DNA of 64,000 nt, taken from positions 186,001 to 250,000 of the forward strand of contig JBANDB010000005.1 in assembly GCA_037576215.1 (NCBI GenBank), given 5' to 3'. Origin of the DNA: Armillaria gallica. Lineage: Eukaryota > Basidiomycota > Agaricomycetes > Agaricales > Physalacriaceae. The first letter of the stretch is position 1. The number at the start of each line of letters is the position of its first letter. Below, piece by piece: positions 1-10,263 of this stretch. Both the position numbers and the translations under genes were made by a program. Below the pieces are notes generated by a model, which saw only the letters and a program-made list of their open reading frames with translations, was not told where the DNA came from and did not search any database.

Positions 1-555
1 CTCCTGCACTACCAATCTCGGAGGATGGGAGCCGGTCTCTCCACTAAAAACAGAGTTGAACGACTATCTGGACACACAGAGAGGAGGAGTCGAACCTCAA
101 CATTACCTATCTTCAATATCACTATGAGGCCTCCGAGTCCTTGGGCAGACTTCTGGAAGATAAACCCAAGGAATCAAAATGGCTGAATTGAACGGGACTA
201 TTCTCAAAAGAGGAACGCATAAAGTACTACCATCCAGCTGTAGAAAATTTGGATTGAAGCTGATATACTATCACCGCATGAACAAGCAGCTAGTGCTCCA
301 CAGCTTACTGAAATCTACATGCACTGATATGAATTGCTTTCATCCTTTCCTGCCGATATCTTCGTGTTCTCAAAAACAAAACACCTCCGATTCAACATTG
401 ACAAGTCGGACGTCATCTCACCTGATGGAATGGTCCAAGTGTATTGAGTTTTCCCCTTGCTACCGCGGACGTCAACGATGACTCATATTCACCCATACAC
501 GCTACTGTACGCGCATTACTCATTAAAGTGTAGTCGTTTTCTGTCGTGTACCCGA

Positions 556-988
556 AGGCTGCTGGTGCACTCATCGTTGTCAGTGACGATGACAAGACTG
601 TCTTTCACGCGTTCGTAGCCGATGGAATACGGCAGAGCAGGGGACGGGGTTACTATAGCAGTGGAGAATCGTACGTTTCCCTTCCTCCCACTTCTTCCCA
701 GCTAATATGTCATCTAAATTCCTATGGCGGTACTCTAATACCAAGCTGTAGGTGTACAAAATCACCGGGAGGAACAACTGACAGTATTGCACTCTGCGAG
801 CCAAATTACCTGAGCTTTGTGGCGGAGGCGGGTCGTATAGGTTGTATGTTGACAAGAGTCTGATGGAGGGCTTGTCGGCGCAGTGTCTGACGTTTGGGAA
901 TGACGTCTTGTGTTATCCTGGGAGGATACGCGTGGGAGGAGCGGTGCCGTTTGCGTGTGTTGGGTTGGAAGTGTGGCACGTAGGGTAG
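556..988 (+). pseudogene. TLDc (OXR1-type) domain fragment, copy 1
   Basis: This is a degraded copy of the C-terminal TLDc domain found in OXR1/NCOA7-type proteins, which are linked to oxidative-stress resistance and V-ATPase regulation. It aligns with exon 2 from the AGAL(I/V)VV stretch onward and with exon 3 of the gene at 7.9-8.9 kb. The 47-bp intron position (671-717) is kept, but its acceptor has become AA instead of AG. Exon 3 has an in-frame TAG at 749-751 where the other copies read TCG, and the frame shifts near position 815. The first exon is absent. A tRNA-like SINE follows immediately, as in the other copies. Confidence 0.8.
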
Positions 989-1039
989 ATCAATGTGTGA
1001 TCGACTCACTGCGGTCGATTCATTCAATGTAAGGGGTCA

Positions 1040-1115
1040 TCTTTTCTTGCAGCACTGGAAGCGTGGTTAATACGGCTCAGCTCCGAGGTTCGATTCCTCC
1101 TCGTGCACATGTTCT
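1040..1115 (+). repeat. tRNA-derived SINE head
   Basis: An A-box-like stretch (GTGGTTAATACGG) is followed by a perfect pol III B-box core (GGTTCGATTCC, 1087-1097). The same sequence follows the TLDc 3' end at 8.99-9.06 kb and 43.32-43.39 kb, and in split form at 10.04/14.43 kb. The fold is not a complete tRNA, so I call it a SINE head rather than a tRNA gene. Confidence 0.6.
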
Positions 1116-1254
1116 GTGCAGTCTAGATATTGTTTTCCCTGTATGCTCAGGGAATTCGCGGTCTACTAACAGGAAGACGAGATTGAACTCCGATGTAAGC
1201 TGCTTTAGTTAACAAAACGTATGTCAGAAGTTTTCACGTCATCTCAAAGGACGA

Positions 1255-1318
1255 CGAGAGAGGAGGAGTCGAACCTCGAGTCACGCCGGGCTAACTGCTG
1301 CACTATCCATGTCCAAAA
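1255..1318 (-). repeat. tRNA-like SINE relic, reverse orientation
   Basis: The reverse complement reads as an A-box-like ATGGATAGTGCAGCAGTTAG followed by a B-box-like GGTTCGACTCC. Relatives are near 33.60, 42.25 and 43.54 kb. A similar B-box complement occurs at 86-96, and a diverged one near 22.72 kb. The anticodon arm does not fold as in a working tRNA. Confidence 0.5.
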
Positions 1319-1319
1319 G

Positions 1320-2915
1320 ACAGAGAACTGAGCTCAGTTATAAGGGGTCTTTCGCCTGTTACTCATTCTTCTGAGCTCGATAAATCCACGTGTCTCTCCA
1401 GTTCAACCTCACCGATAATCTAGATTGCAGGAGTTCGAATTCACGGTTGAAGTGAATAAAGCTATGGGTATCTTCTTGCTTCTGAGCTTTGACTGCTTGT
1501 TTGATTGACGATATTCTTCAGCAATATAGTAGCTGTGTAAATTAAATCAAGAGCCAGTCAGACGATCGTTGCATGGATTAGCTTGTGCTTCGGTACAGAA
1601 AGGACGGATGGAACTAGGGCCGCTGCGAGCAGACAGCGTCATCATCTGCATATGCGCACTACCGTACCCACAGCGCGCACCCACCGCCGTCAAGAGGAAA
1701 TATTTGATTCCGGTAAAAGGCAAATATACTTACAGCATTCATGAATATCACCATAATTCAAGATAGCAAATTTTTAACTTACTCCATTCTCAGTCGCTGC
1801 GTTGTCGACTGAACACCAAGGCCTGGTACCATATAATGGCGACCGTGACTCGGGGTGAATACCCTACCTTTTCGGTACTAAACAATCAGACTACCTTTTA
1901 CAGTGTCGCTCGCGATACTGTAACTACTAGTCTTATAACGCCTCAGGAACTCACCAGTCGTCGTTAACAAGTCTTCAAGAAATATATCGGCATTGTACCA
2001 ATGGGTGAGGAGACAAGGACGGAAAATAAGCGGAGTGAATGCGCCGTCAACGTGTATTCACTTTGAAACTCACCAGAGTGCGTGTTCTGCATTGAGGACA
2101 TCAGTACCCATTGAATGAAGAGGAGAACTTAAGTTCACTGTGGCGTTATCGCTAGAGAGCATCAAAATAAGCAGCAGCCGACATCGTTCTTCAGTCGAGA
2201 AAATGATTGTATTGATCAACAGGAGAGCTTGGGGAGTCGAAACGGCACTCACCATAGGAAGATCGAGCTAAAAGACATCACAGGTAAATTTCCATGCGAA
2301 GAGGACGCGACGGCACTCACCTTTCCCTCCAAAACACGTCAAATACTTCGCTTATCGCCTAACGTCGCCGTATCCTAGAGAAGAGACATGTCAGTAAATA
2401 TCGATATCGTTACAAAGAAAACCCAATTCACAGTCACCGTAAATTTGGGCCTGATTCAGGCGAGATCGCATCGGGGATGGTGGTGGTTGACAGGAGAGAA
2501 TCAACAGAGAGTGTAGTGACTTGTTTGTGTGTGGTTTCCATCCTCCGAGACGCGTTGTTTGCGCTTGACGTGTCTTCTCAATCATTTGATCCCTCTCATT
2601 CAAAATACAGGCAGCTCGGTTACCTTGTTCTTCTGGTTTGGATTTTCATCGTGCGTGGGTGATTATTCCCTTACAAATGTGACTGTTGACATTCGGGACG
2701 AGGCTATCCGGTTGATATTCGAGGTGAGGCCTTCCGGTGAGCTTGCTGAAAAGACTAGTCGAGCTTCGTAAAGGTATCTATCAATACTGTCGTAATCTGG
2801 GCTCAATGCATAATGAAATACCTTGAATTATAGAACGTAAGAAACAATTCTCCCCATGAGTCTGAAGAATGAATTTACCTCGCTTAGCAAAAAGAAGACA
2901 GTGGCGGGGCAAGTG
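1320..2915. other. Unclassified part of the repeat unit
   Basis: There is no gene I can name. The stretch has short reading frames on both strands that are largely preserved in copy 2 (for example 2070-2255 minus against 44,348-44,530, and 1569-1766 plus against 43,844-44,041). Because similarity is equally high outside these frames, their conservation reflects recent duplication rather than selection. Several CTCAC motifs would be GTGAG donors on the minus strand, so a decayed minus-strand gene is possible. Confidence 0.4.
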
Positions 2916-3911
2916 GTTTACCGCCGGTTCCGCTGGGTAGTTATCTGCCAGTTATCTGCCATGCCCATATTGGGCAGCAGTATCCCACGATTTCGCAGAT
3001 TTTTCATGGGTCCATTTCTTCACCTTTACTCAGGATCATCTGTAGATAGGACGAATATAATGTGGTTTATAGTATAGTAAAGTATGGGAACGAAAACCCT
3101 GGTGTGTAAACGGATAATCATGAAAAGGGTAAATCCCTGCCAATGTTATCTGCCAATAGCCCCTATGTTATCTGCCATCGGCCCGGAGTTATCTGCTGCG
3201 ACGTTTCTCTCTGTTGCTCCCTACCCGTATTTTGTTTCTACATGCATAGTTTAATTCCCGAAATTCAATCTGTACACTCATATCTTCCTTTGGTGCACAA
3301 TTTTCAATCTCTGTCATGCAAAATACATTTACTGATCCGGTATTCACTGAAGTCTGAGACCAGCTAGTCTTTGGTATTATGGTCCCCTCTCTTAAGAATT
3401 CGTGGCATTTCGGAGGAAAACAACAGAGGAACTACGCATTAAATGCATGAAGGCAAGGCTTTCCCCACAGAAAGTGTAAAATTGGGACTCAAAATCTACT
3501 TAGAAAATTTAACTTGTACTTCCGTCACAAATACACCCCCAGCACTTCGCCATATTTTGCCGCCCAAGGCTCCCAAGGGCTATCATTGATGGAATGTAAC
3601 ACCACCTGCAGCTGCATCATATGTGAGCCCTCTGGATCAAAAAATGTGCTTCAAATGCATTTTTCCAGCAGTGCAGTCCGTGCAGAAGACTTACGAGGTG
3701 ATAGTTCAATGGCTGCAGGATGGTATGACATCTGTACATTTGTGTACGCCAAAATGGAGGCATTCCCAACATTTGGTGGAGGCCGCAAGGCTGTTGAATC
3801 GCCGAATCGGGGTCACCAATTGTGGGGCGCGAATTTGGTCCGAAATCTTTCTTTTTTTATTCTTTTTCTCCTTTTGGAGCGTGCGACACCCAGTGAAATG
3901 GACGGAAAACC
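2916..3911. mobile_element. ~1 kb TIR transposon with 8-9 bp target duplication
   Basis: The insertion is flanked by GGGCAAGTG on both sides (2907-2915 and 3912-3920). Copy 2 of the unit has the uninterrupted empty site near 45,118, which proves insertion after the duplication. The ends are imperfect inverted repeats of about 23 bp (GTTTACCGCC... against GGTTTTCCGT..., both reaching CTGGGT). The motif GTTATCTGCC or a close variant occurs about five times in the left third, as subterminal repeats do. No transposase is recognisable. If the duplication is 9 bp, a Mutator-like origin fits; if the terminal G belongs to the element, the duplication is 8 bp and hAT is possible. Confidence 0.75.
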
Positions 3912-4329
3912 GGGCAAGTGACTATCTTGACGTGCACGACACGGCAACTCGAATCCCGGTTGCAGTCTCGTGAGCGTGTTCTCCGTCTCGTGATTCTGTT
4001 GACTGCTGACCGTTGACAAGTGCAAACAACTCTTATACACTTACCTCCACCATCTCTTCCCTCCCCCCTCCTCAGTATCTCAGCATCTCCATTACTCGTT
4101 GATTTCAGCAGCGACGGTCGACCTAGCCCCAATATGTATCTCCCTCGAGACATTGCGCATGGGTGTTCGATGTTGAGATCGACGGTGATGCCCATATCGG
4201 GAGGCTGCTGTGATGTGCCGCCGGCAATCACCTTCTTTCACTCTTACCACCACCATGGTATGTTCGTTTTCTTTATTCATCCCTTCCCTGCTCACAGACG
4301 TCTCTCAGCAGCTCAATTATGATTTGTTT

Positions 4330-6075
4330 ATGTCCAGGGTATGTGATTTGCGTCTCGCTTACCGTTGCTGACGTGTTTCTTCCACAAGATGCATTTTCTT
4401 TTGACATTGCCGACACTTCGCTTGCGAGTCCTCAATCCTCTCTGATTCCGGAAGGTTGTATGCCATGTCGGAAACTCGGTAAGTCAAATACCACCTCAGC
4501 AATGTTGCTGTACTGATAAACCTTAGCCACGACCTTTCCGAGATGATTTGGCGAGCATGCTGCGACGGAGTGCTGCCTATATGCCTCGCAGATACAAGGA
4601 GAAGCTGCAGGGTCACGATTACCTTACTAGGTACGTGTTGGTACAGATTTCCTTTCGTACTTTTGAGCTCATCGTCTTCTGGGTGTCGTTTAGTCGTCCT
4701 GAATACCTTCTGGACCCTCAACACGTTAGCAGGATATCCGTAAGGACGTCAGTAAGCCAAAACACGTCTGTAGGCCGCCGCATGATCGCGCATACGACTG
4801 GTATGTATTGGTCTCATTCTCCTTCTATCTCTTCTTGGCTAACGATGGTTGGATCGTGGCACTAGACTCCTGGAGCATACAGCCGAAGGAACACCGAAAC
4901 GCATCGTGTGGGAGAGGCTATTATGCTTGTAAAGGGTAACCAAGTTCGTCTTAAGTGTTTCTTGCGTCTCATGGAATAAACCTTGCATAGAACCTGTAAT
5001 ACAAGCCTAGCATCGGCAGAGGATGTGCAATGTCTCTGTGTAAGTGATCATCCATTCCCTTCCATCCTCGCTGCTCATCCTCGCTCTCAGCGTCTCGCAA
5101 TGACATCAATATTGCTCCGAGACGACGTATCTCCTTCCCGCGAGCAAGCCTAAGTAATCCTCTGGCCTGCGATTATCTGTTGCCAGTGTGGATGTACAAG
5201 ACGAGCTAAGCGACTGTAAGGTTCGTTTTCTGTTTTGTGGGGGACACTACTTGATATTCAGCTCGTGTATAGGTCTCAGCAGCCTCGAAATTTCTCCGAG
5301 ACGACGGATCTTCATCCGGCGAGCACAGGTAAATGATCTTCTCTAATCCAATGCTTCCAATGCTAATTATTTGTCAGTTCCTTCCTGGAACGACGTCCAT
5401 GACAATCGAATGGCCGTAAGTTTCGTTTAGCTTGTTTTCTGTCTCGTGGGGGGATCACAATTGATCTCCGTTTCGTTTGTAGGTTGCTAGACAAAGGCCA
5501 TGGACGTCGATTATATGTATCGATGTCCCGCAAACCGGGTAGGTCATCATTTCGGATATTCTTTCTGCCGTGTTGGACTGATATTTTCTCAGTCAAAACC
5601 TTCAAATTTCCGGGGAAAAACGAACATCACGCGAGACAACACTGTAAGCGACTTGTTCAAGGCATTTTCCGTGTCTCAAGGTACCAATTTCTCCCCAGGT
5701 TGAACTCCAGAAATCTCGAAGTCGAAACCTTGCGTGGCCAAACCCAGCAAACGAGTGAGGATGTTTTCGTCTACGAAAGGAGGCTTAGTCACCTCGCTAG
5801 ATAGACCCATTTTTTTGGCGGAGAATGAGGCCTTGCGACATCGGCAGCCGGTAAGCCTTTTCTTTGGAGTGTTTTTGTGATTGCCTTGCTGATGTTTTCA
5901 TGATCTAGGTCCGAAAAAGCGACAACAAATTGTAGAACAAAGCCTCGCGGAGCCTAATCAAAGTAAGGAATTATTTGAGCACCGTTAGACCCTGTTGCGA
6001 ATGCTGAATTTCAGATTTCCTAGATTTGTTTTGCCATGAGCTTTGAGCGAAATGCTACAGAATCACGTCAGGTAT
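4330..6075 (+). other. Exon-like X/Y module array, locus A1
   Basis: A decayed, intron-dense gene-like stretch. Short exon-like segments of about 40-100 bp alternate with splice-like intervals of about 50-65 bp, many with GTAAG-type donors and YAG acceptors. X modules (consensus TATATGTATCGACGTCCCGC followed by a donor) lie near 5121, 5299 and 5506. Y modules (consensus GAAACCTTGCGGAGCGAAAC) lie near 5606, 5721, 5826, 5938 and 6035, about every 100-115 bp. X at 5506-5538 translates as VDYMYRCPANR just before a GTAGGT donor. The donor after the 5121 module is changed to CCTAAGT. A 1-nt deletion relative to copy 2 near 4395 and stops in several segments suggest a pseudogene. I do not recognise the product. 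Confidence 0.45.
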
Positions 6076-6149
6076 GTTTGTATCGCGATTTTCTTTCTAG
6101 TGCTTACTTGGAATTTGGAATATAGCATGTGTATGAGCAAAATAAAACT

Positions 6150-7319
6150 GGGCACGTAGAATTTTGCGTTTAACCCTTGCACGCTTGCGTTCCCTTTAGT
6201 TTGCATTTGCGTTCGATCAAATGCATTTGCGTTTCTGAGTGTGACATCATTTGCGTGCGTGACATGATTGACTCTCTCGTCTGGGATGCCTTTCCTGAGT
6301 CTGAAAGTGTACTACACCTGTATATTGTGTGTTGTAAATCCAGTTTCAACGCGTAGAAACGTCGATGATACTATGATAGTGAGCTCGGCAGCCACCATCA
6401 CAAACTGAATCTTGATCGGGCATCTAAGAACCCATTTCGGAACTCACGCTCTACCGCCACGTCTGCATCAATTCTCTGTCTTGCACTGTAATCTTTCTTC
6501 ACTTAGGATACTGTTTCTCCAACAGACTCTGATTGCTTCAATATTTAATAGTCCCAATGTTGAATTCTAGCCAAAAGGGTTCGAGCTCAAGTCGTATTGT
6601 GTCAGTACACTTTCGCAGAGTAACTACGAGTACATGAGCCAACATTGAGTAATACCAGGCCAGAATAACTGTGCAGATAAGTAACACGAGGCCGTGATGT
6701 GTAAAAACGCTAGTGAAACCGGAGTTGAACTTGATTTGATCCAGTGTCAAACGCAAACGTGACAGGTGTGTCACATTTGCGTTCATTTGCGTTCGCTTGG
6801 TAACGCATGCGTTCACTTTGCATCGCATGCGTGGGATGTTTTACCATTCACGGTCTTACTTAAACACTTGCGAGAAATATCTGAACGCATGCATAAATCA
6901 AGTTAACGCATGCGTTCTTGATTGAAACGTTTGTGTTACTTTGATTGGTGCATGCGTTCATATGATTTGACTTTTGTAACTTCTGTTCGGGCTTCCACTG
7001 ATTTTTTGATGGATGTATGGTACATAAATACCATCGGACCATCCACAGGGACCTCGTGGGTAGGTATTTTACTGTCTTTCAGGTCTCAAACAATTGACTT
7101 GACACTGTAATCTATCCGGAACAGTATTGAGACCTCCTAAAGATTAAGAATGCATTTGACGTAGTCTGGTATATAAATTTCGCTCGCATTTATAGGTAAT
7201 GACACGCAGTAATGATTCCATAAATATATTGATAGGAACGCAAATGATTGTACACAAAACGCAAATGAACGCAAATGAACGCAAGCATGCAAATCACAAA
7301 CGCAAAATTCTCCTGGCCC
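6150..7319. mobile_element. Non-autonomous Mutator-like element (MITE)
   Basis: A perfect 9-bp target duplication (AATAAAACT at 6141-6149 and 7320-7328; match extends to AATAAAACTGG) flanks inverted ends related to GGGCCAGGAGAATTTTGCG. Left and right TIRs match at about 16 of 19 positions. Both subterminal regions, and the middle, are crowded with ACGCAAATG and CGCATGCGTT repeats, plausible transposase-binding arrays. No transposase is encoded. A relative in opposite orientation starts at 47,232. The 9-bp duplication and long repeat-rich termini point to the MULE superfamily; without a transposase this is inference. Confidence 0.75.
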
Positions 7320-7479
7320 AATAAAACTGGAAGAGACGGCCGGTGAGTTTTGAAGAGTTTGATTGGTTTTCAGGGAGCCAACGTCTTGTCAGCGTGGAAT
7401 CGACGCGTTGATTTTTCGTTGTACTTTGGGTGTAGTTACGAGGAGAGGCCCCTAGCATTGATGGCAGGGTCCTTGTAGT

Positions 7480-7525
7480 GTGAATAGCCGTCTTGGGAAG
7501 GTCCCAAGGCTGGCTATTTTTTTTA
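7480..7525. repeat. Imperfect hairpin followed by a T run
   Basis: AATAGCC near 7482 pairs with GGCTATT near 7510, with an inner TTGGGA/TCCCAA stem, followed by eight Ts. It lies upstream of the TLDc gene. It may be a small foldback relic; a role in transcription is not supported. Confidence 0.4.
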
Positions 7526-7903
7526 TGACCCTGAGAGAGGGAAATGGAGGGCGTGGTTCTGCTAGTTCGGAGTGATTACGTATTCATTGGTCCTGCACTT
7601 ACGGGTCGCTCACGAAATGGTTGAGTTGTGAAAATAAATAGCCGTTTATATTCCTGAAATCCATTCTCAACGACGCGGTTACGAGGTCCTGACATGCGCA
7701 GCGAGTCCATCAATTACTCGCTGTGGCTATTCCCAATCGGGAAACAGCTCCTTCACTGCCACCACTACGTCGCCCTGATCTTGACTTCACCTTTTTCCAT
7801 CATCACGCGCGCCAACTCTCTCTGCAGTGACACCCGCACCACCCATAGCGTCTACATCATCCATCTCATCACCCGTCATCCACTCACAGACCCTCCCATC
7901 ACG

Positions 7904-8904
7904 ATGGATGAACATCTTCCTCCCACCATGTCCACCACCCTCTCCTCCGCACGTGCCAGCCTCAATTCCCTCTTCGACCACCACACCGAGCCACTACGTC
8001 CACACTCCGTCGTCCAAGTCGAGATATCTCATGACACTCCCTTCGCACCACAAGGCAGCGCGTCCGAGACATCCTCTGTCGTGTACATCCCTCCGAGTGG
8101 TGCACCTGACTATCGTGGGGAGTCGTACAACTGGGATAAAGGTTTCTCCAAGGATCTTGAGACGGAGCTGGCAAACAAAGAGAATCGACACGAACGTGCG
8201 CCGTCTGCTCCTCTGAATATGGGAGATAGTATCGAGAAGAAGATGGGCGAGGTAGAGTTGAAAGGGAGGAGAGACGGCACTGTGCGGGAGCTCGAGCCAA
8301 CGCTAGCGAATTCGGTGAGAACCACCCTTCTCTGATGGCATCAAATTAATTGTACGCAGATCCGGCCACACCTCCCTGCTTTCTCGCGTCTCCCGCGCAC
8401 ATGGACGCTCCTGTACTCCCTCGACCAACACGGCATATCCCTCAACACACTCTACTCACGGTCTGAGCAGACTAAGCCTGCTGGTGCGCTCGTCGTTGTC
8501 AAGGACGATGGCGACACCGTCTTTGGCGCGTTCATAGCCGACGGAATACGGCAGAGCAGAGGAAGGTGTTACTACGGCAGCTGAGAATCGTGCGTTTCCC
8601 TTCCTTCCTATCCTTCCCAACTAACATGTCATCCATATTCCTATGGCGGTACTCGAACACCAAGCTCTCGGTATACAAAACCACCGGTAGGAACGACCAT
8701 ATCGCACTCTGCGAGCCAGACTATCTGAGCTTTGGAGGTGGAGACGGATCGTATGGGCTGTACGTCGACAAGAGCCTGCTGGAAGGCTCGTCGGCGCGGT
8801 ATCTGACGTTTGGGAATGACGTGCTGTGTTCGCCGGGGAGGATGCGGGCTGGAGGAGCGGTGCCGTTTGAGTGTGTGGGGTTGGAAGTGTGGCGCGTAGG
8901 GTAG
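7904..8904 (+). pseudogene. TLDc-domain (OXR1-like) gene, near-complete, one nonsense codon
   Basis: The fullest copy of the captured gene. Exon 1 (7904-8314) encodes a low-complexity N-terminus starting MDEHLPPTMSTTLSS; a start at 7928 or the upstream in-frame ATG at 7694 is also possible. A 45-bp GT-AG intron (8315-8359) leads to exon 2 with the TLDc entry region (WTLLYSLDQHGISLNTLYSR, then VFGAFIADGIRQSRG). Exon 3 (8637-8904) has the conserved GRNDHIALCEPDYLSFGGGD, YGLYVDKSLLEGSS, TFGN and LEVW signatures. Spliced, the three exons stay in frame (303 codons). Two defects: codon 212 is TGA (8582-8584) where the other copies have GGA, and the second intron (8590-8636) ends in AT instead of AG. 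TLDc proteins protect against oxidative damage and regulate V-ATPase. A recent pseudogene is the best call. Confidence 0.85.
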
Positions 8905-8984
8905 ATCTCTAGTGCTAATTTCAATGTGAGCTGTGTGATATCTTCGCTGCCCTCGATTCATGGATGCCTCCTCGTCATTCATTG

Positions 8985-9065
8985 TAAGGGACCATCTTTT
9001 GCTGTAGCGCTGGAGCGTAGTGGTTAATACGATTCACCTCCGAGGTTCGATTCCTCCTTGCATAC
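8985..9065 (+). repeat. tRNA-derived SINE head downstream of TLDc
   Basis: GGAGCGTAGTGGTTAATACG (A-box region) is followed by GGTTCGATTCC (B-box, 9044-9054). The upstream lead TTGYWGCRCTGGAGCG is shared with the other TLDc-linked copies. Confidence 0.6.
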
Positions 9066-9269
9066 ATCGTCCTCCAGATTATATTTCCCTTTTATTTTTA
9101 TGTCTGCAAGAGTGCTTTATTGGTCGCAAATTCAGTTCCGTAGGTCAGCTAGTGAAAAGCAAGCGACTACTCTCACAGGGCTCTTCCTCAAACAAAATGC
9201 TGCACAAAGAAGTCATTATCCATCATGAAAGCCCATGTGGAACCGAAAAAAATTCTTTTCATTCCTACT

Positions 9270-9480
9270 CCAAACGTGGATATGATAGGAAATCGAACCC
9301 CTTGGCAGGAGAGGCCATTTCGCCTGACCCATATCCACGACGTACATCGACATCAAGTTCCAATTGCTGTCTTCCCCCAGACTTGTAGCAAAAACGATGG
9401 ACCAATACAGCCAAGACACTTATTTGCATATGGGGACTCGAACCCCTATAACTGCCGTTCGACGATACTCCTCCGTGACC
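9270..9480 (-). repeat. Double-headed tRNA-like SINE relic
   Basis: On the minus strand two tRNA-like segments lie about 100 bp apart. The one at 9285-9348 has a closed 7-8 bp acceptor-like stem (GGATATG/CATATCC), a GGTCAGGC...GGCC D-arm-like segment and a T-arm (AAGGGGTTCGATTTCC), but almost no anticodon arm. The other (9420-9475) has TAGGGGTTCGAGTCCCC. Related pairs occur at 9.76-9.87, 22.03-22.26 and 34.67-34.88 kb, so the two-headed arrangement is a repeat family and not two chance tRNA pseudogenes. Confidence 0.5.
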
Positions 9481-9489
9481 CTGCAGCCT

Positions 9490-9900
9490 CCCACCCCAAG
9501 TTCGATTTCCCTCCCTTGATCTGGGTTTGACGGAAGCAGCCGAAGGGGGAATGTGCTTGCTCGCTCAACACTACCCGGTTCATTGCATACACGGATGACA
9601 GCCTCGTTCCTCTGAGCTGACACTCGTTTTCCATTCGGGAGGGGTCGCAACTACTTATAATCGTGGTACACGGCAACCATCGGCTGAAATCAAAGTGAAC
9701 GACATACTGTGGGGCTCTTATCCCTCACCCCATCCAAAAACAAAGTTTGGATGCGAGGAATCAATGAGAGAATCGAACCCCTTGGCCATTTCGTCTGAGC
9801 TAGGATGATCAAGAAGATATTACCAAAAAGCACTATCCTAATGGCCGTTCGACCCCTACATCTCGTAGTGCATCCTCTTCCTGGAGTGGTTTTGAATTTG
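9490..9900. repeat. SINE tail and second decayed two-headed SINE
   Basis: After a pyrimidine-rich stretch with no gene, another tRNA-like pair appears on the minus strand (B-box complement AATCGAACCCC near 9771-9781 and a weaker one near 9845). Nothing coding is visible. Confidence 0.35.
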
Positions 9901-9904
9901 CACT

Positions 9905-9980
9905 AGGTAGTGACGTGCGGTGTTCGTCGGGGAGGATGCGTCGGTACCGTTTGAGTGTGTCGGGTTGGAAGGGTAGATCT
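9905..9980 (+). pseudogene. TLDc 3' tail fragment, copy 4
   Basis: About 75 bp match the last part of TLDc exon 3 (the TFGND...CSPGRMR...PFECVGLEVW region) with small deletions, then the usual downstream sequence and the start of the SINE. The SINE is cut in two by hAT element 1; its 3' part resumes at 14,427. Confidence 0.6.
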
Positions 9981-10263
9981 TTAATGCTGATTTCAATGAA
10001 GCTGCCCTCGATTTTTCATTCAGCCATTCATTACGTGGGGCTGTCTTGTCTTGCAGCACTGGAGCGTAGTGGTTACTAGTACTAGTGAAGAGCACGGGTG
10101 TCCTACGGGTACATGGTACCTGACCCGTACCCCTACCCGCCAGTACCCGCACCCTTGAAACGGGTACGGGTTTTGGCAGGGTTCCAGCGGGTCGACCTTA
10201 CGGGTCACGGGTCAGCAGGTACTTAGGCTAAGTATGCGTGATCAAGATATACATTGCAAACAT

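Larger units (their letters stand above)
10..6149. repeat. Large dispersed repeat unit, copy 1 (truncated by window start)
   Basis: This block is collinear with 42,320-47,230, and the similarity runs through exon-like and non-coding sequence alike. It contains, in order, tRNA-like repeats, a TLDc gene fragment, a SINE, about 1.5 kb of unclassified sequence, a ~1 kb TIR insertion and an array of exon-like modules. Copy 2 lacks the insertion near 2.9-3.9 kb and about 60 bp near 2.25-2.31 kb. A more diverged partial copy is at 33.59-34.32 kb. The left edge is cut by the window start. I do not recognise the unit as a named transposon and see no terminal repeats that bound all of it, so it could be a segmental duplication or a composite element. 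Confidence 0.8.

Noticed and set aside
1569..1766. A conserved small protein, because the frame is kept in both copies of the block
   Set aside because: Non-coding parts of the blocks are equally similar, so conservation reflects recent duplication.
9285..9348. A tRNA gene with a closed acceptor stem on the minus strand
   Set aside because: The anticodon arm is almost absent and the same sequence recurs as a repeat, so it is a SINE relic.
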